Source: an uncultured Mediterraneibacter sp. (lineage in GTDB: Bacteria > Bacillota > Clostridia > Lachnospirales > Lachnospiraceae). From it: DNA of 64,000 nt. The notes beneath the pieces were generated by a model. It ran no database searches. It worked only from the letters and a program-made list of their open reading frames with translations, and was not told the origin of the DNA. The position numbers and the translations under genes are program-made. Position 1 is the stretch's first letter, and each line of letters begins with the position of its first letter. The stretch is from assembly GCA_944377745.1 (NCBI GenBank), contig CALWFV010000006.1:1-64000 (forward strand). The letters run 5' to 3'. Shown here piece by piece: positions 8,463 through 18,018 of the stretch.

Positions 8463-9731
8463 TTACTGTTTTTCTTCCTCTGCCCGGATTAAAATGATCC
8501 TGCTGGTAAAGACTCCTCCCTGACTCTTAAAATCTGCGTCCCCTCTATATCTCCCCGCGCTTCTTCGTATACTTGACATACCAATTCCTTCCTTTTCCAG
8601 TGTGTCAGACTGTTCCCCCTCGCCCGGAATCTCGTCCTTGCAGGTATTTCTCACCAGAATGGTGAGTTTTCCTTCCTTTGATCTTATCCGCACTTCGATC
8701 TGCATCCTGCTTTTCCCCGAATTCAGACATCCATGTATGGCATTTTCCATAAGATTGGCCAGGATAGCCACCATATCTACATCGCGAATTCCCGTGTCAT
8801 ATTCAACGTCTATATCGCAGGCCAGGGCAATACTGTTTTGTTCAGCCTGCCGCGCGAACACCATCAGTATATTGTCAATGACAGGATTGGCACAGACATG
8901 CGTGAGTCTCGTTTTTTCTATTTCTTCTCCATATTGTTCGAGGTAAGCCAGAAGCGGTTCATATTGCCTGTTCCTGGCATATTCCGCTATATTCGCCATA
9001 TGATGTCTGATATCATGAAGCAATCGCTTCGTTTCTTCTTCCGCTTTCTGCATGATTTCCAGCTTCTGTTCCAACATTTTCTGCTGACGCTCAATCTGAA
9101 CATTCAGAGTGGATTTTTTCATATAATATATAGTCTGGAAGATTACTCCGTATCCTGTCACCATCACTGCCAGCAGAAGAACGAAGATCAGCAGTTCCGT
9201 CTTTTTAAGATTCACCTGTGCCACCATACTGATATAAGCAATATAAATGCTGTACAAAGCAGACATGAAGACCATAGGTTTCCATCCCTGAGTGAACTCT
9301 TTTCTGAAATCATCCACCTTCTCCTTAAAAAAGGCGGCATAGACCAGAAGAACGATCAAATGCATCACTGTCCTTATCCACATTGCTGCATCATCATCCG
9401 AAGAAAAAAAAGCTGTCGAAATCGGTCTTGACAAAAACAAAAGGATCAGAAACACCTGAGAATAGGTCAGGAATACAAACAGTGTCTGGGAAATATTTTC
9501 ATCAGACAGGAAAAGAAACTGGGTCAAAGAAACGACAAACGCCAGGACAAACATAGGATACGACCACTTTGCGCTTCTGTCCGGAGACGGAAGGCAGAAC
9601 AGAATAACAATCTGAAAGGCCGCCACTCCAGCGCAGATAAGCGCTGTTTTTTTCTTACTATACCGGGAACGGCAGAGCAAAAATGCAGCCAGTGAATGAA
9701 GCATATATAATATACTGAGTCCTATATACAT
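8463..9731 (-). CDS. AgrC/LytS-like sensor histidine kinase with GHKL ATPase
   Basis: Membrane sensor kinase. Six or so hydrophobic segments fill residues 1-205, followed by a coiled linker (~205-235), the H-box (LLHDIRHHMANIAEYA) and a GHKL ATPase domain (N-box ILANLMENAIHGCLN, G-box GIGMSSIRR). This layout is that of kinases paired with LytTR regulators in peptide sensing, as in AgrC. The partner regulator lies directly upstream and shares the promoter at 10524-10552, but is frameshifted. No autoinducer precursor gene of the AgrD type was found nearby, so the ligand is unknown. Confidence 0.9.
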   Translation of the reverse strand: MYIGLSILYMLHSLAAFLLCRSRYSKKKTALICAGVAAFQIVILFCLPSPDRSAKWSYPMFVLAFVVSLTQFLFLSDENISQTLFVFLTYSQVFLILLFLSRPISTAFFSSDDDAAMWIRTVMHLIVLLVYAAFFKEKVDDFRKEFTQGWKPMVFMSALYSIYIAYISMVAQVNLKKTELLIFVLLLAVMVTGYGVIFQTIYYMKKSTLNVQIERQQKMLEQKLEIMQKAEEETKRLLHDIRHHMANIAEYARNRQYEPLLAYLEQYGEEIEKTRLTHVCANPVIDNILMVFARQAEQNSIALACDIDVEYDTGIRDVDMVAILANLMENAIHGCLNSGKSRMQIEVRIRSKEGKLTILVRNTCKDEIPGEGEQSDTLEKEGIGMSSIRRSAGRYRGDADFKSQGGVFTSRIILIRAEEEKQ

Positions 9732-9761
9732 ATTAATCCCTGCCTTTCTGCCCTGATATTT

Positions 9762-10034
9762 TCACTCCTCACAGTAATAGCGGAAATACTGCTCCCTCAG
9801 CTTCTTGTACGAACCTCTCGGCAGATAGATCGTCCTTCCGCCCTCCATCGCTATCTTGTCCGAGTTCAGACTCACAAGATAACGGAGATTGACAATATAT
9901 GAGACCCCCACACTGACAAACTCCGGGAAATCCCTCATTTTCTCCCGCACCGCGGTCATAGTCGCGTGTAGAAGAAGCTCCGATCCATCCGCCAGATACA
10001 CGCACTGGTATTTTCTCCGTGCTTCACAGCACAC
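9762..10034 (-). CDS. LytTR DNA-binding half of a frameshifted response regulator
   Basis: This 90-residue reading frame is a LytTR DNA-binding domain (YQCVYLADGSELLLHATM, FVSVGVSYIVNLRYL, IYLPRGSYKKLREQYF). The same frame stays open upstream to about 10100 and reads KYLLFRNEGKISRIAAEDI, which is the normal beginning of a LytTR domain, so the ATG at 10034 is not the natural start. It is the C-terminal part of the regulator that begins at 10482. See the receiver half for the frameshift. Whether it is translated alone is doubtful. Confidence 0.8.
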   Translation of the reverse strand: MCCEARRKYQCVYLADGSELLLHATMTAVREKMRDFPEFVSVGVSYIVNLRYLVSLNSDKIAMEGGRTIYLPRGSYKKLREQYFRYYCEE

Positions 10035-10068
10035 AATATCCTCAGCAGCTATTCTGCTGATCTTCCCC

Positions 10069-10482
10069 TCATTCCTGAACAGCAGATATTTTTTCTTTTT
10101 CAGTACCTTTCAGGAATTTGTCCAAAACCGAAAACAGCGCCGTTTCTTCAACAGGCTTTACCAGATACTGCACAGCGTCAACCTGATATGCTTCCAGGGC
10201 ATGTTCCCGGGATGTAGTAAGAAAAACGATCCTAGTCTCATGCCCCATACTCCTGAGTTCCTTCGCCGCTTCGATCCCCATTTTGTCCGGCATATAAATA
10301 TCCATCAGGATCAGATCCGGACGATAATCATTCACTTCAATTTTTTCAAGGAGCGCCTCAGCTTGTTCGAAGCGCTCCGTCTCTATATCATATGCCGGGT
10401 TTCTTCTGCTGTAATTTTTCAGCATTACCTCTGTTTTATTCAGTTCTCTTGTCTCGTCATCACAAAGTGCTATCAGATACAT
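10069..10482 (-). CDS. Receiver half of a frameshifted LytTR response regulator
   Basis: CheY-like receiver of 137 residues, with acidic pocket DD at 8-9, phospho-acceptor D61 (LILMDIYMPD), the T in FLTTS and K in YLVKPVEE. It runs straight into a frameshift. In a run of six A at 10089-10094 the frame passes to ISAVQE and stops, whereas removing one A makes KEKYLLFRNEGKIS and joins the LytTR half at 9762-10034. The restored regulator would be of normal length, about 240 residues. It is first in an operon with the GHKL kinase. Possible explanations are a homopolymer sequencing error, transcriptional slippage on the A-run, or true loss. Confidence 0.85.
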   Translation of the reverse strand: MYLIALCDDETRELNKTEVMLKNYSRRNPAYDIETERFEQAEALLEKIEVNDYRPDLILMDIYMPDKMGIEAAKELRSMGHETRIVFLTTSREHALEAYQVDAVQYLVKPVEETALFSVLDKFLKGTEKEKISAVQE

Positions 10483-10523
10483 ATTTCCTGCCTCTCACGT
10501 TTTCCTGTCTTACTGTACTGCTC

Positions 10524-10552
10524 ATCATAACATTCTTGTATATTTATGACAA
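10524..10552 (-). promoter_or_regulatory. Sigma-A promoter of the LytTR/GHKL two-component operon
   Basis: Minus strand: TTGTCA (10552-10547), 17-base spacer, TATGAT (10529-10524). It ends about 40 bases before the ATG at 10482 and overlaps the last codons of the broken surface-protein gene. Confidence 0.65.
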
Positions 10553-10637
10553 TTTCAACTATTATGTTCCTCTTTTATCCTGTCAGTTTTTCCGAAAACC
10601 ACGATCTCTATTCCCATAACAGCACACCCGGCAGCCA

Positions 10638-11222
10638 CTAACAGCCAGTCCAGTACGCAGCCCCCAATACCGCGAGCAGCACAGGCAAGACTGCCGTTAT
10701 TCCCGGAATGATCCATACAGCTCTCTTCGTACGCCTGCAGCTTATAAACAGTACGGCTGCTCCCGCAGCATTTACCGCAAGTATGAGCCAGTGCATAAAA
10801 CACGTCTCCGCTGTCTCCTGCTCATACTCAGTCGTCGTATAAAGAATCGCATATGTGGAGAACCGATCGGTCCGTATTGTGAGCGTCTCTGTCCGGTCAT
10901 CCAGATCTTCCAAGAGGTCACAGGTTCCCTCATGATTTCTGAGGCTCCAGTACATGGCGTGTTCAAACCGCAGTCCTTCCGGTATATCCAGAGCGATCTC
11001 AATTTCTTCGTTCAGCACTTTCAGTCTCTGCCATTCTCCGCCGCCTATTTTTTTCTCCATCCGGATGTCAAGACAGGAGCCAATCCGCAGCCCGTCGATC
11101 TGTTTTTCAAGACTCGCTGTCTCCGACTGCATTTCCCTTTTGTCCTGATCAGGAACATTTGTGGAAAGCTTTGTCACGATCAGCTGAATATCTACATTTT
11201 CTCCATTTCTGACAAGCTGCAT
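10638..11222 (-). CDS. C-terminal fragment of the giant surface protein, with membrane helices
   Basis: This 194-residue frame follows the TAA at 11226 by one codon, in the same reading phase as the large fragment (..ALSE, stop, EMQLVRNGENVD). Changing TAA to GAA restores ALSEEEMQLVRNG, so this is best read as the continuation of the same protein and not a separate gene. It has a beta-rich part (EIALDIPEGLRFEHAMYW, FSTYAILYTT) that resembles the wall-proximal domain of clostridial surface proteins, then two hydrophobic segments. It stops at 10638, but the other frame stays open and adds a third hydrophobic segment and a basic tail. Confidence 0.7.
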   Translation of the reverse strand: MQLVRNGENVDIQLIVTKLSTNVPDQDKREMQSETASLEKQIDGLRIGSCLDIRMEKKIGGGEWQRLKVLNEEIEIALDIPEGLRFEHAMYWSLRNHEGTCDLLEDLDDRTETLTIRTDRFSTYAILYTTTEYEQETAETCFMHWLILAVNAAGAAVLFISCRRTKRAVWIIPGITAVLPVLLAVLGAAYWTGC

Positions 11223-11225
11223 TTC

Positions 11226-14200
11226 TTACTCGCTGAGAGCTGCCTGCACAACTGTATCAAAGGTATTCACAACAACTCCCGTGATCACATCTCCGGCCGT
11301 TCCTCCGCTCTCATCCCGCGTTTCTACCGTGACATTTACTCTGCCCCGCCCATAAGATGCGCTGATCGGCCGATCTACAGACTTTCCGATTACCTCCTCA
11401 TATGGCACAGTATCCAGATCCTGAAGTGATGGATTGTCGGCTGCCGTCTGTTCTGTGACACTGTTCCGGCTGCCGTTTCCCGCCCGGTCTCTGTCCCCAT
11501 TCGCTCTGGCATTTTGACTCCAATCTCCATCCGCACGGCTGCTGTCTGTTGAACTGGCATCTTCCTGTCCGGCATTTCTCTGTACCGTTTCCGTATTTTG
11601 TTCCTGTTGTTCCTGCCAGCCCGGTCCGCTATGCTGGCCCTGTTCTTCCTGCTGGCTCTGTCCGTTCTGCTGACTTTGCTCTTCCTGCTGGCCCTGCTCG
11701 CCCTGCTGGCCCTGTTCTTCCTGCTGACCCTGCTCGCCGTCATCCGGGGCAGTCGGTTCCTCTGCATTTTCTTCCTCTTCTTCCGGTGCGCTCTCCGCCA
11801 CGAGAACAGATGCCGCCTGCGATGCAAAGCGATCATCTGAAGCCTGATAGCGCACTTCGTATTCTCCTGCAGCCAGTCCGGTAAGTTTCCCGTCCGTCAG
11901 CATATCATCCGCAATCTTCGTCCAGGTATCGTCCCCGGCTTTCCGGTATTCCATCTCCGCAGTCACTATACCGACAGCGCCGTCTTCCTTCTGCCAGGAC
12001 GCTGCTTCACCGGTAAGTCCCCCGGGCGCATCCGGCCGCTGCGGAAGAGATATCTTCTGCGCCTCACTGTCTCTGTAGTCGGCATCATTTCCTTTTCGGA
12101 TGACAGAGATCTCTTTCCCCAGCCATTCCTCCGGAATATTTACTGTCCCGTCCGCCAGAGCTATGACTGACCTGCCGTCAATATCGTATGTTTCACCCGG
12201 CGTAAGGTTGCCCAGAGTCTCCCCGACATAGCTGACTTCAGCCTCCGGAGTCTCATGCTGCGCGCTGATCCTGATCATGATCATCTCTTTGCTCGTATTC
12301 CCGGCATGGTCCGCCGTTGTCACTGTCAGTTCATGCTCTCCTCTTCCGGAAATCTCCACTGTAAAACTGCAGACTGACTCCAGGTTCGATGCGAAATCTG
12401 TTTCACCGGCCTCCTGATATTCCCCGCCGTCCAGAGAATACCCTGCTCCCGCAATCCCTGCGGATATGCTGCTGTGTTCTTTCTCACTGTCATCGATCGT
12501 CACTTTCACGCTTTCTCTGTCAGCGATCCATCCGTCCAGCCCTGCTCCGGATACTGCCTCAAAAGTGATCACAGGGACGTTGTTCTCTACGATCACGCCG
12601 CCTGAAATACTGATCATTTTTGTATCTGATACGTTTCCCGCCGCATCTTCGCATGTGATTTCACTGATCACTCCTTTCCAGTCCGCGTCGATAGTGAGCA
12701 CTGCTTTCTGTTCTCCGGGCTCTCCGATGACAGGGGCTCTCACCGTCGTCTCGTTTTCCCCTTCTCTTTGTACCTTGAAGGCAACCGTGTCGGTTCCGCT
12801 GCCCGTCTCCGTCACCGGAACCGTTACGATCAGACTGTCTTTTCCGATGATCCAGTCAAGGAAATCCGCCGCCTTATTTTCACAGGTAATCTCTCCGATC
12901 TCCGGTTTCTGTGTGTCCAGGTTGACCGTAAGAGTTTCTGTCTCTTTTTCGTTTCCGAACGTATCCCTGGCTTTGAACGTATAGGTATGTTTTCCTTCCT
13001 GTACGCCGGTATAGGTATATGTCACTTCTGCTGCAGCCCCGGCGATTTCTTCATATTCCTTGTCGTCGATCTTTACATAAAGGTCTGTCACGCCTTCATT
13101 GTCCGAATAAGTAAGCTGAATATTTGGTCTGCTTTCTGTGTTGTGCCACACGGTGCCGTCGTCTGCTGTAATTCCGCTGTCGGTGAGCTCCGCTGTAAGA
13201 GACGGGGCAGCTGTATCCTTCCAGCGTCCGTAAAATTGCTGCTCTCCTATTTCTGTCTTTCCGATCTCCGTCTGCTTCTCGCCGCTGTAATCTTCACTCT
13301 TATACCAGCCGTCAAACTCATACCCTTCTCTTACCGGCTTAGGCAGAGTAAGTCCTTCTCCGTAAGTATAGGATAAATAATCATTCTCCGGGGAATAGGA
13401 ATAGTTGCCTCCGTCAATCTGATACGATACCCTGTACGAATCAGCCTCCCATTCTGCATAAAGAGTCATGTCCGTCTTCACTTGTGTGTCGAAGTCAAAT
13501 TCTTTCGTAAAGTTTTGATCTGTAAACCAGCCTTTAAACGTATGTCCGGTGCGGACCGGATTGACCGGCCTAACAACCTTACACTCTGCCTCAGCCGCTG
13601 ATGAATTTTCCATCCGGGTCGTCCATACAAGCTGGGCAGATACTTCCGTTCCTCCGCGGCTGTCAAACGTCACTTTGCGGACATATCTCGTCTCAGAGTC
13701 TGTTATTCCCGAGCCGGCCACATACTGGAAATAGTATGTGCCGGGATTTTTGGCCGTGTAAGTCTTATCCGATATACTCGTACCGCTTCCATCACAACTT
13801 CCGATCACTTCCATCTGCTCACTGCCAATGCTCTCTCCTGAGCCCGCCAGCAGCTTCCCTCCGGACGGACCGAATCCACTTGCTGATACAGTAAATTGCA
13901 CACCGTCTGCCGCGTTCGCCCCGGTGGACGCCGCTGCGACGTTCATAGTCGGAGACGCCGGATCCTTTCTGATCGCATTGGAGAATCCGCTGGTCACATT
14001 TCCTGCCTTGTCAGTCACCTTGTAATACAGGTAATAGGTTCCATTGGATTCCTGCCCCAGCGTAACCTTCTGCCCACTTGCCGGCAGATCAACCAGATCC
14101 TCTTCCTTCGGCGCGGCCGAATTCCCAGTTACAAAGGCGTATTTCGCGCTGTCTATTCCGCTGGGGTCTCCGCTCTCCGTACCGTTACTCCCGTCTTCAT

Positions 14201-16187
14201 AGGCCACGGTGATATCTACAGTCTGAGACTGAAACCAGCCGTCCGATCCATCCGCTGTTGGGACGGAAAGCTCTGCCTCCGGAGCTGTCGCGTCAATTTT
14301 ATCCACAGCCACAGTATATGTTTCACTGTTTCCTGCAAGATCAGTCAGCCGCACCTCATAGGTCCCGTTGGCTGTCACTGTGAAACTGCTTCCGGTAAAG
14401 GTTCTCCAGCTTTCCTCTCCCTGAAGATGGTATTGCTGTGTTTTGATCCCGCTGCCCGTGTGGCCGGTCTGATTCCCCGATTCGTCAAACCTGGCCGTCC
14501 GCTCATCTGTAATCCCGGTTATACTTATTGTCTTGTCCTTTGCCCATCCATCGGGAACCTGGGTATCGTCCAGTACGGGAGCCTCTTTGTCGATCCGGTT
14601 TACAACGCAGGACGCAGAGCCGACTCTGCCGTTCTTATCTATGACAGATACTGTATAGACGCCGTTCTGTTCCGCCTGGAACGTTCCGGTTTCTCCCTGA
14701 GTATCATAAACTTTAAGATTTTCGTCTGCATCCAGCACAGCCTCGCCGTCCACATAGATGTTGCAATCTCCGCTGCCGGTCCCGGTCAGAGTCCAGGTGA
14801 GCGTTACGTCCTGATTTGTCCATTTTGCCGGGTTCGGTTCTGTACAAGTCAGCGTAATGGACGGGTACGCACTCTCCTCCTCAGACAGCTTCACTGTCTT
14901 ATATCCTTCTGAACTCTTACTGCCGCTGTTTCCAGCCAGATCTGACGCCCTCACATGCAGATACATGGTCTTTTCCGTTGTTTCGAACGGTTCATAGGTA
15001 AAAACATACAGTCCGTCTTTTTCCTCTGCTTCTTTCCATTCTGAGAAAGAACTCTCCGGCGGATTCGCGCTCTCTGAGAACACGTACTCCACCTTCTGTA
15101 CCCCTGACAGCGTATCCTCCACTATAGCCGACATGACAAGAGACTCATAGACGGCTTCCGTGCCGCCCGCCTCCGTCAGAGATATATCCGGGGCCTCCCT
15201 GTCCAGCCTGCTTATCTGTATGGACTCGGTCACTGTCTCCTCCCCTGATGTCAGAGCAAAGGTATAGCTGCCGTTTGCCGCAGCCGTATAAGAATTTCCT
15301 TCAACCGTCACCCCTGTCTGGATACCTTCCGGCGCTTTTATCAGTTTTACCTCAGAATCGGAGGGAGTTTTTGTGATAATGATCTCCCGCGTCTTCGCCC
15401 AGTCGTCATTGTCCGCCGACAGCGTCAGCTCCGGAAGGGGAGAGGCCGGCTGTTCCTCTGTACCAAAATCAAACACCTCGCTGCACTCGTGGAGACTGGC
15501 TCCCGTAGCGTTGTATGTCCCCAGTACATGAAGATACCATTTTCCCGACGTCTGACGGGTGCTGAGCGTATCACCGGATTCGCAGTTTACCCAGCCGGTC
15601 ACAGGAACGGCTGTGCTTTCTGTCCATGCATACTGGAGTATATCACAGTTGGACGCCGTCACCTTCATGGATGCTGTTCCGTTCTCAAATGAACGGTCTG
15701 TCAAACTAATGGACGGCACGGTGGTATTTACATCTACTGTCGCACTTCCGGTTCCGGCCGAACCGGTTCCTGACATCTCACACATATCTTTGATCTGATC
15801 CGCGCAGTCAAGATTTGTAAGGGTAAAATTATTAGATGAAGCGTTCTCCGGGACCGTTCCTGTAAAATAAAGAACGTTCGTATCCGCTCCGCCCGCATAG
15901 GTCATCGTTCCCCAGGAAGTCGTGATCGTACTGTTATTTGTCAGAGAACTGTTCTGACTGTCCACAATCTCGTCAAAGACAAGAGAAACTGTAATCCTGT
16001 CCCCGGGTTTATAGGTCGATGCTGAAAACGGAGCCATGCCGAGAATCTGAGGTTCCTTTACGTCCTTCAGCTGGAAATGATGCTGGACATTTTGGGTATA
16101 CCATTTATCGCCGCCACTGCCACACGCGCCATAGCCGATGGAAATTTCCTCCTGATCCACATCGAACAATACATAACTCTTTTCCAT
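11226..16187 (-). CDS. Main fragment of the giant surface protein (Ig-like and InlB-B repeats)
   Basis: 1653 residues. The first ~850 hold repeated bacterial Ig-like modules of roughly 90-100 residues, each starting near a DTTAP/DREAP/DKEAP motif and ending in a ..TVTV-type strand. Two InlB-B (Listeria-Bacteroides) repeats lie at about 860-1010 (HTFKGWFTDQNFTKEFDF, YEFDGWYKSEDYSG). More Ig-like modules follow, then a Gln/Glu-rich spacer near 1500 (QGQQEEQGQQGEQG). The ATG is internal to the ancestral protein: upstream in the same frame the sequence reads KNAGQMEKSYVLFD, joining the 16067-16561 fragment through an A-run. It ends at a TAA codon that looks like a point mutation. Confidence 0.8.
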   Translation of the reverse strand: MEKSYVLFDVDQEEISIGYGACGSGGDKWYTQNVQHHFQLKDVKEPQILGMAPFSASTYKPGDRITVSLVFDEIVDSQNSSLTNNSTITTSWGTMTYAGGADTNVLYFTGTVPENASSNNFTLTNLDCADQIKDMCEMSGTGSAGTGSATVDVNTTVPSISLTDRSFENGTASMKVTASNCDILQYAWTESTAVPVTGWVNCESGDTLSTRQTSGKWYLHVLGTYNATGASLHECSEVFDFGTEEQPASPLPELTLSADNDDWAKTREIIITKTPSDSEVKLIKAPEGIQTGVTVEGNSYTAAANGSYTFALTSGEETVTESIQISRLDREAPDISLTEAGGTEAVYESLVMSAIVEDTLSGVQKVEYVFSESANPPESSFSEWKEAEEKDGLYVFTYEPFETTEKTMYLHVRASDLAGNSGSKSSEGYKTVKLSEEESAYPSITLTCTEPNPAKWTNQDVTLTWTLTGTGSGDCNIYVDGEAVLDADENLKVYDTQGETGTFQAEQNGVYTVSVIDKNGRVGSASCVVNRIDKEAPVLDDTQVPDGWAKDKTISITGITDERTARFDESGNQTGHTGSGIKTQQYHLQGEESWRTFTGSSFTVTANGTYEVRLTDLAGNSETYTVAVDKIDATAPEAELSVPTADGSDGWFQSQTVDITVAYEDGSNGTESGDPSGIDSAKYAFVTGNSAAPKEEDLVDLPASGQKVTLGQESNGTYYLYYKVTDKAGNVTSGFSNAIRKDPASPTMNVAAASTGANAADGVQFTVSASGFGPSGGKLLAGSGESIGSEQMEVIGSCDGSGTSISDKTYTAKNPGTYYFQYVAGSGITDSETRYVRKVTFDSRGGTEVSAQLVWTTRMENSSAAEAECKVVRPVNPVRTGHTFKGWFTDQNFTKEFDFDTQVKTDMTLYAEWEADSYRVSYQIDGGNYSYSPENDYLSYTYGEGLTLPKPVREGYEFDGWYKSEDYSGEKQTEIGKTEIGEQQFYGRWKDTAAPSLTAELTDSGITADDGTVWHNTESRPNIQLTYSDNEGVTDLYVKIDDKEYEEIAGAAAEVTYTYTGVQEGKHTYTFKARDTFGNEKETETLTVNLDTQKPEIGEITCENKAADFLDWIIGKDSLIVTVPVTETGSGTDTVAFKVQREGENETTVRAPVIGEPGEQKAVLTIDADWKGVISEITCEDAAGNVSDTKMISISGGVIVENNVPVITFEAVSGAGLDGWIADRESVKVTIDDSEKEHSSISAGIAGAGYSLDGGEYQEAGETDFASNLESVCSFTVEISGRGEHELTVTTADHAGNTSKEMIMIRISAQHETPEAEVSYVGETLGNLTPGETYDIDGRSVIALADGTVNIPEEWLGKEISVIRKGNDADYRDSEAQKISLPQRPDAPGGLTGEAASWQKEDGAVGIVTAEMEYRKAGDDTWTKIADDMLTDGKLTGLAAGEYEVRYQASDDRFASQAASVLVAESAPEEEEENAEEPTAPDDGEQGQQEEQGQQGEQGQQEEQSQQNGQSQQEEQGQHSGPGWQEQQEQNTETVQRNAGQEDASSTDSSRADGDWSQNARANGDRDRAGNGSRNSVTEQTAADNPSLQDLDTVPYEEVIGKSVDRPISASYGRGRVNVTVETRDESGGTAGDVITGVVVNTFDTVVQAALSE

Positions 16188-16561
16188 TTGCCCCGCATTT
16201 TTTCTTCCTGCGTCAGGGTGCTTCCTGAAGGAAATGAATCTATCTTCGGAAAAGTATAAGGAAGCCAGCTCCCATTTGCACCTCCGCTCTTTCCATGTTC
16301 AAACAGCGCCATGTAGTAGGATGTTGTCAGGGATCCCTCCAACTCGTCGGTATACGGATACATGGCAGTGTCCAGCGCATTCCCAGGAGTGATCTGGACT
16401 GCCTGATACCCGCTGTTTTCCTCTTTTGCATCAAAAGTAAGATAGTAGTACAGATTCTGCGCCGTATTCGTCCAGTAGCTTCGGGACTCACTCAGCAACA
16501 CATCTTTCACAGAGATTGTCTCTTTTGCAGCCTCTGCTGTTGTGCCATTCGTCCATCCCAA
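16067..16561 (-). CDS. Internal fragment of the giant surface protein, between two frameshifts
   Basis: Residues up to ~130 (MGWTNGTTAEAAKETISV..YYYLTFDAKEENSGYQ..FPSGSTLTQEEK) continue the domain begun in the preceding fragment; the rest (MRGKWKRVMYCSMW) is out-of-frame noise after an A6 run at 16198-16203. The true frame at its left end joins the preceding fragment at a G5 run, reading GDFDVDGLGWTNG. It should not be treated as an independent gene. Confidence 0.6.
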   Translation of the reverse strand: MGWTNGTTAEAAKETISVKDVLLSESRSYWTNTAQNLYYYLTFDAKEENSGYQAVQITPGNALDTAMYPYTDELEGSLTTSYYMALFEHGKSGGANGSWLPYTFPKIDSFPSGSTLTQEEKMRGKWKRVMYCSMWIRRKFPSAMARVAVAAINGIPKMSSIISS

Positions 16562-18018
16562 TCCATCGACGTCAAAGTCCCCCTCCGCGTCTCCCCCTGC
16601 GGTCCGTTTATCGTCTGCCAGTCATAAATGCCCCCGTCGACTGAAGTATTTCCGGTCATCGTTCGGGCCGCTCTTGTCTCCGTCCCCAGAGAGCCTCCGC
16701 CCTCCACGCGATAGAGCTCCACCTCGTAGGTGCGGTTCGCATTGGAATACCCGGTGCTCACCGCTCCGTTATATTCTGCATTTACACCATATTCTGTAAC
16801 GCTGATCGTCTTTTCTGTCTCACCCTCATTGAAAGTCAGAGTCCCAGACTGATGTTCAAAATGCGTGCTGCCCACGGCAGATCCGTTGACCGTACGGAAA
16901 GAAACATTCTGCATCCCGTCTGTGCCGCCGGTTCTCGTCACTGTAAATGTATTGTTCCCGTTATTTTTTATACTGAATGTTCCGTAGCTTTTTGCGTCAA
17001 TGCCAAAAGTAGTCTGCTCACTATAATATACTGTATCTTCTGTCTCTGCATATGCGCGCAGATAGTAGGTCACGCCCTCTGCGATATCCTCCGCCTCTGC
17101 CGTGAGTGTTCCGTTTTCCACCGTCACCGGAGAAGAGGTTGCGGCAGAACCGTTATTCAGACTGAGGGTCGGCCTCTGCATCACGCCCCAGACGAATCCG
17201 GTCTCTTTGATCGTCTCGCCTCCGGTGGCCGTCAGCACGGCGGACAGATCAAAGGTATCTGTCGTTCCCTGCCGGGTCCCTGTCAGCTGTCCGATCGTCA
17301 GCGGCATAGGCTCCACATTGATCTGGACTGGTTTTTCCGTCACATTTCCCGCCGCGTCTTCCGCGCTCACTTTGACATCGGCGGTGCCGCCTTCATACTG
17401 TCTTAAATCCTCCGGGACCGTAATCTCCACTTCACAGTCCGCCGTGACGTTATCTGTCACAGTAAGCGCTCCTCGCACCGCAGATTCTACATCCGTACTC
17501 ACAGCATCATACATAACTGTGACAGCGTCATACTCAATCTTCGGCCCTTGTTTATCTATATTGCTGACCGTGACCTTATAGGTTCCGCTGCGGTCTGCTC
17601 CCTGTTTATCCTTATATGTATAGTCAAATTCATAAATTCCATTTTCCTGCACTGTTTTTTCAGCTGACATCAGACTGATCTCTGTATATCCCCTGTCGTC
17701 TTTCAGCGTCACACTGATCGTGACATCCTGGTTTGTCAGCGTTTCCGGCGACAGCGTGTGAGTGAACTCCGGGGCAAGAGAAACACCTTCCCCTTTCACG
17801 AAATGGAACTCGGCGAAGTCTGACGCCAGGATCTGACCTTCGCTGTCCTTCAGGAGTCCCTGCACCTTATAATCTCCGGTCTCGGAATTTTTCGGCATGG
17901 ATATGGAAAAAGACTCGACTCCGCTGACTCCGCTCCCCTGATAGCTACCGAGAATATATCCCTCTGCATCGGTGATAGAATATTCTGTAGTGAAAGGACC
18001 GGAAATCGTCCGGATCAA
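16507..18018 (-). CDS. Fragment of the giant surface protein with Calx-beta-like module
   Basis: 503-residue frame starting from a TTG that is internal to the ancestral gene. It holds an Ig-like module (~60-150), an SDR-like segment with repeated strands (~150-250), and a Calx-beta-like module at ~350-420 (YGTFSIKNNGNNTFTVTRTGG, split here only by description; FNEGETEKTISV). The last ~30 residues (GTLTSMDWDGRMAQQQ) are out-of-frame: one base change in the adjacent G-run gives GDFDVDGLGW and leads into the next fragment. Upstream, the frame carries two TGA codons just before 18018, so the shift from the N-terminal fragment must lie at about 17.99-18.02 kb. Confidence 0.7.
   Translation of the reverse strand: MIRTISGPFTTEYSITDAEGYILGSYQGSGVSGVESFSISMPKNSETGDYKVQGLLKDSEGQILASDFAEFHFVKGEGVSLAPEFTHTLSPETLTNQDVTISVTLKDDRGYTEISLMSAEKTVQENGIYEFDYTYKDKQGADRSGTYKVTVSNIDKQGPKIEYDAVTVMYDAVSTDVESAVRGALTVTDNVTADCEVEITVPEDLRQYEGGTADVKVSAEDAAGNVTEKPVQINVEPMPLTIGQLTGTRQGTTDTFDLSAVLTATGGETIKETGFVWGVMQRPTLSLNNGSAATSSPVTVENGTLTAEAEDIAEGVTYYLRAYAETEDTVYYSEQTTFGIDAKSYGTFSIKNNGNNTFTVTRTGGTDGMQNVSFRTVNGSAVGSTHFEHQSGTLTFNEGETEKTISVTEYGVNAEYNGAVSTGYSNANRTYEVELYRVEGGGSLGTETRAARTMTGNTSVDGGIYDWQTINGPQGETRRGTLTSMDWDGRMAQQQRLQKRQSL

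Noticed and set aside
10069..10482. Programmed ribosomal frameshift in the LytTR regulator
   Set aside because: Joining the halves needs a +1 type shift. There is no classical X XXY YYZ site with downstream stem, so a simple A-run indel is more likely; kept only as a possibility.
10555..10803. Separate 82-residue protein
   Set aside because: Its last part (WLLVAAGCAVMGIEIVVFGK) reads better as the shifted tail of the surface protein; the first part is a shadow.
13896..14912. 338-codon plus-strand frame
   Set aside because: Antisense to the Ig-like repeats of the surface protein; Cys- and Arg-rich as expected of a shadow frame.
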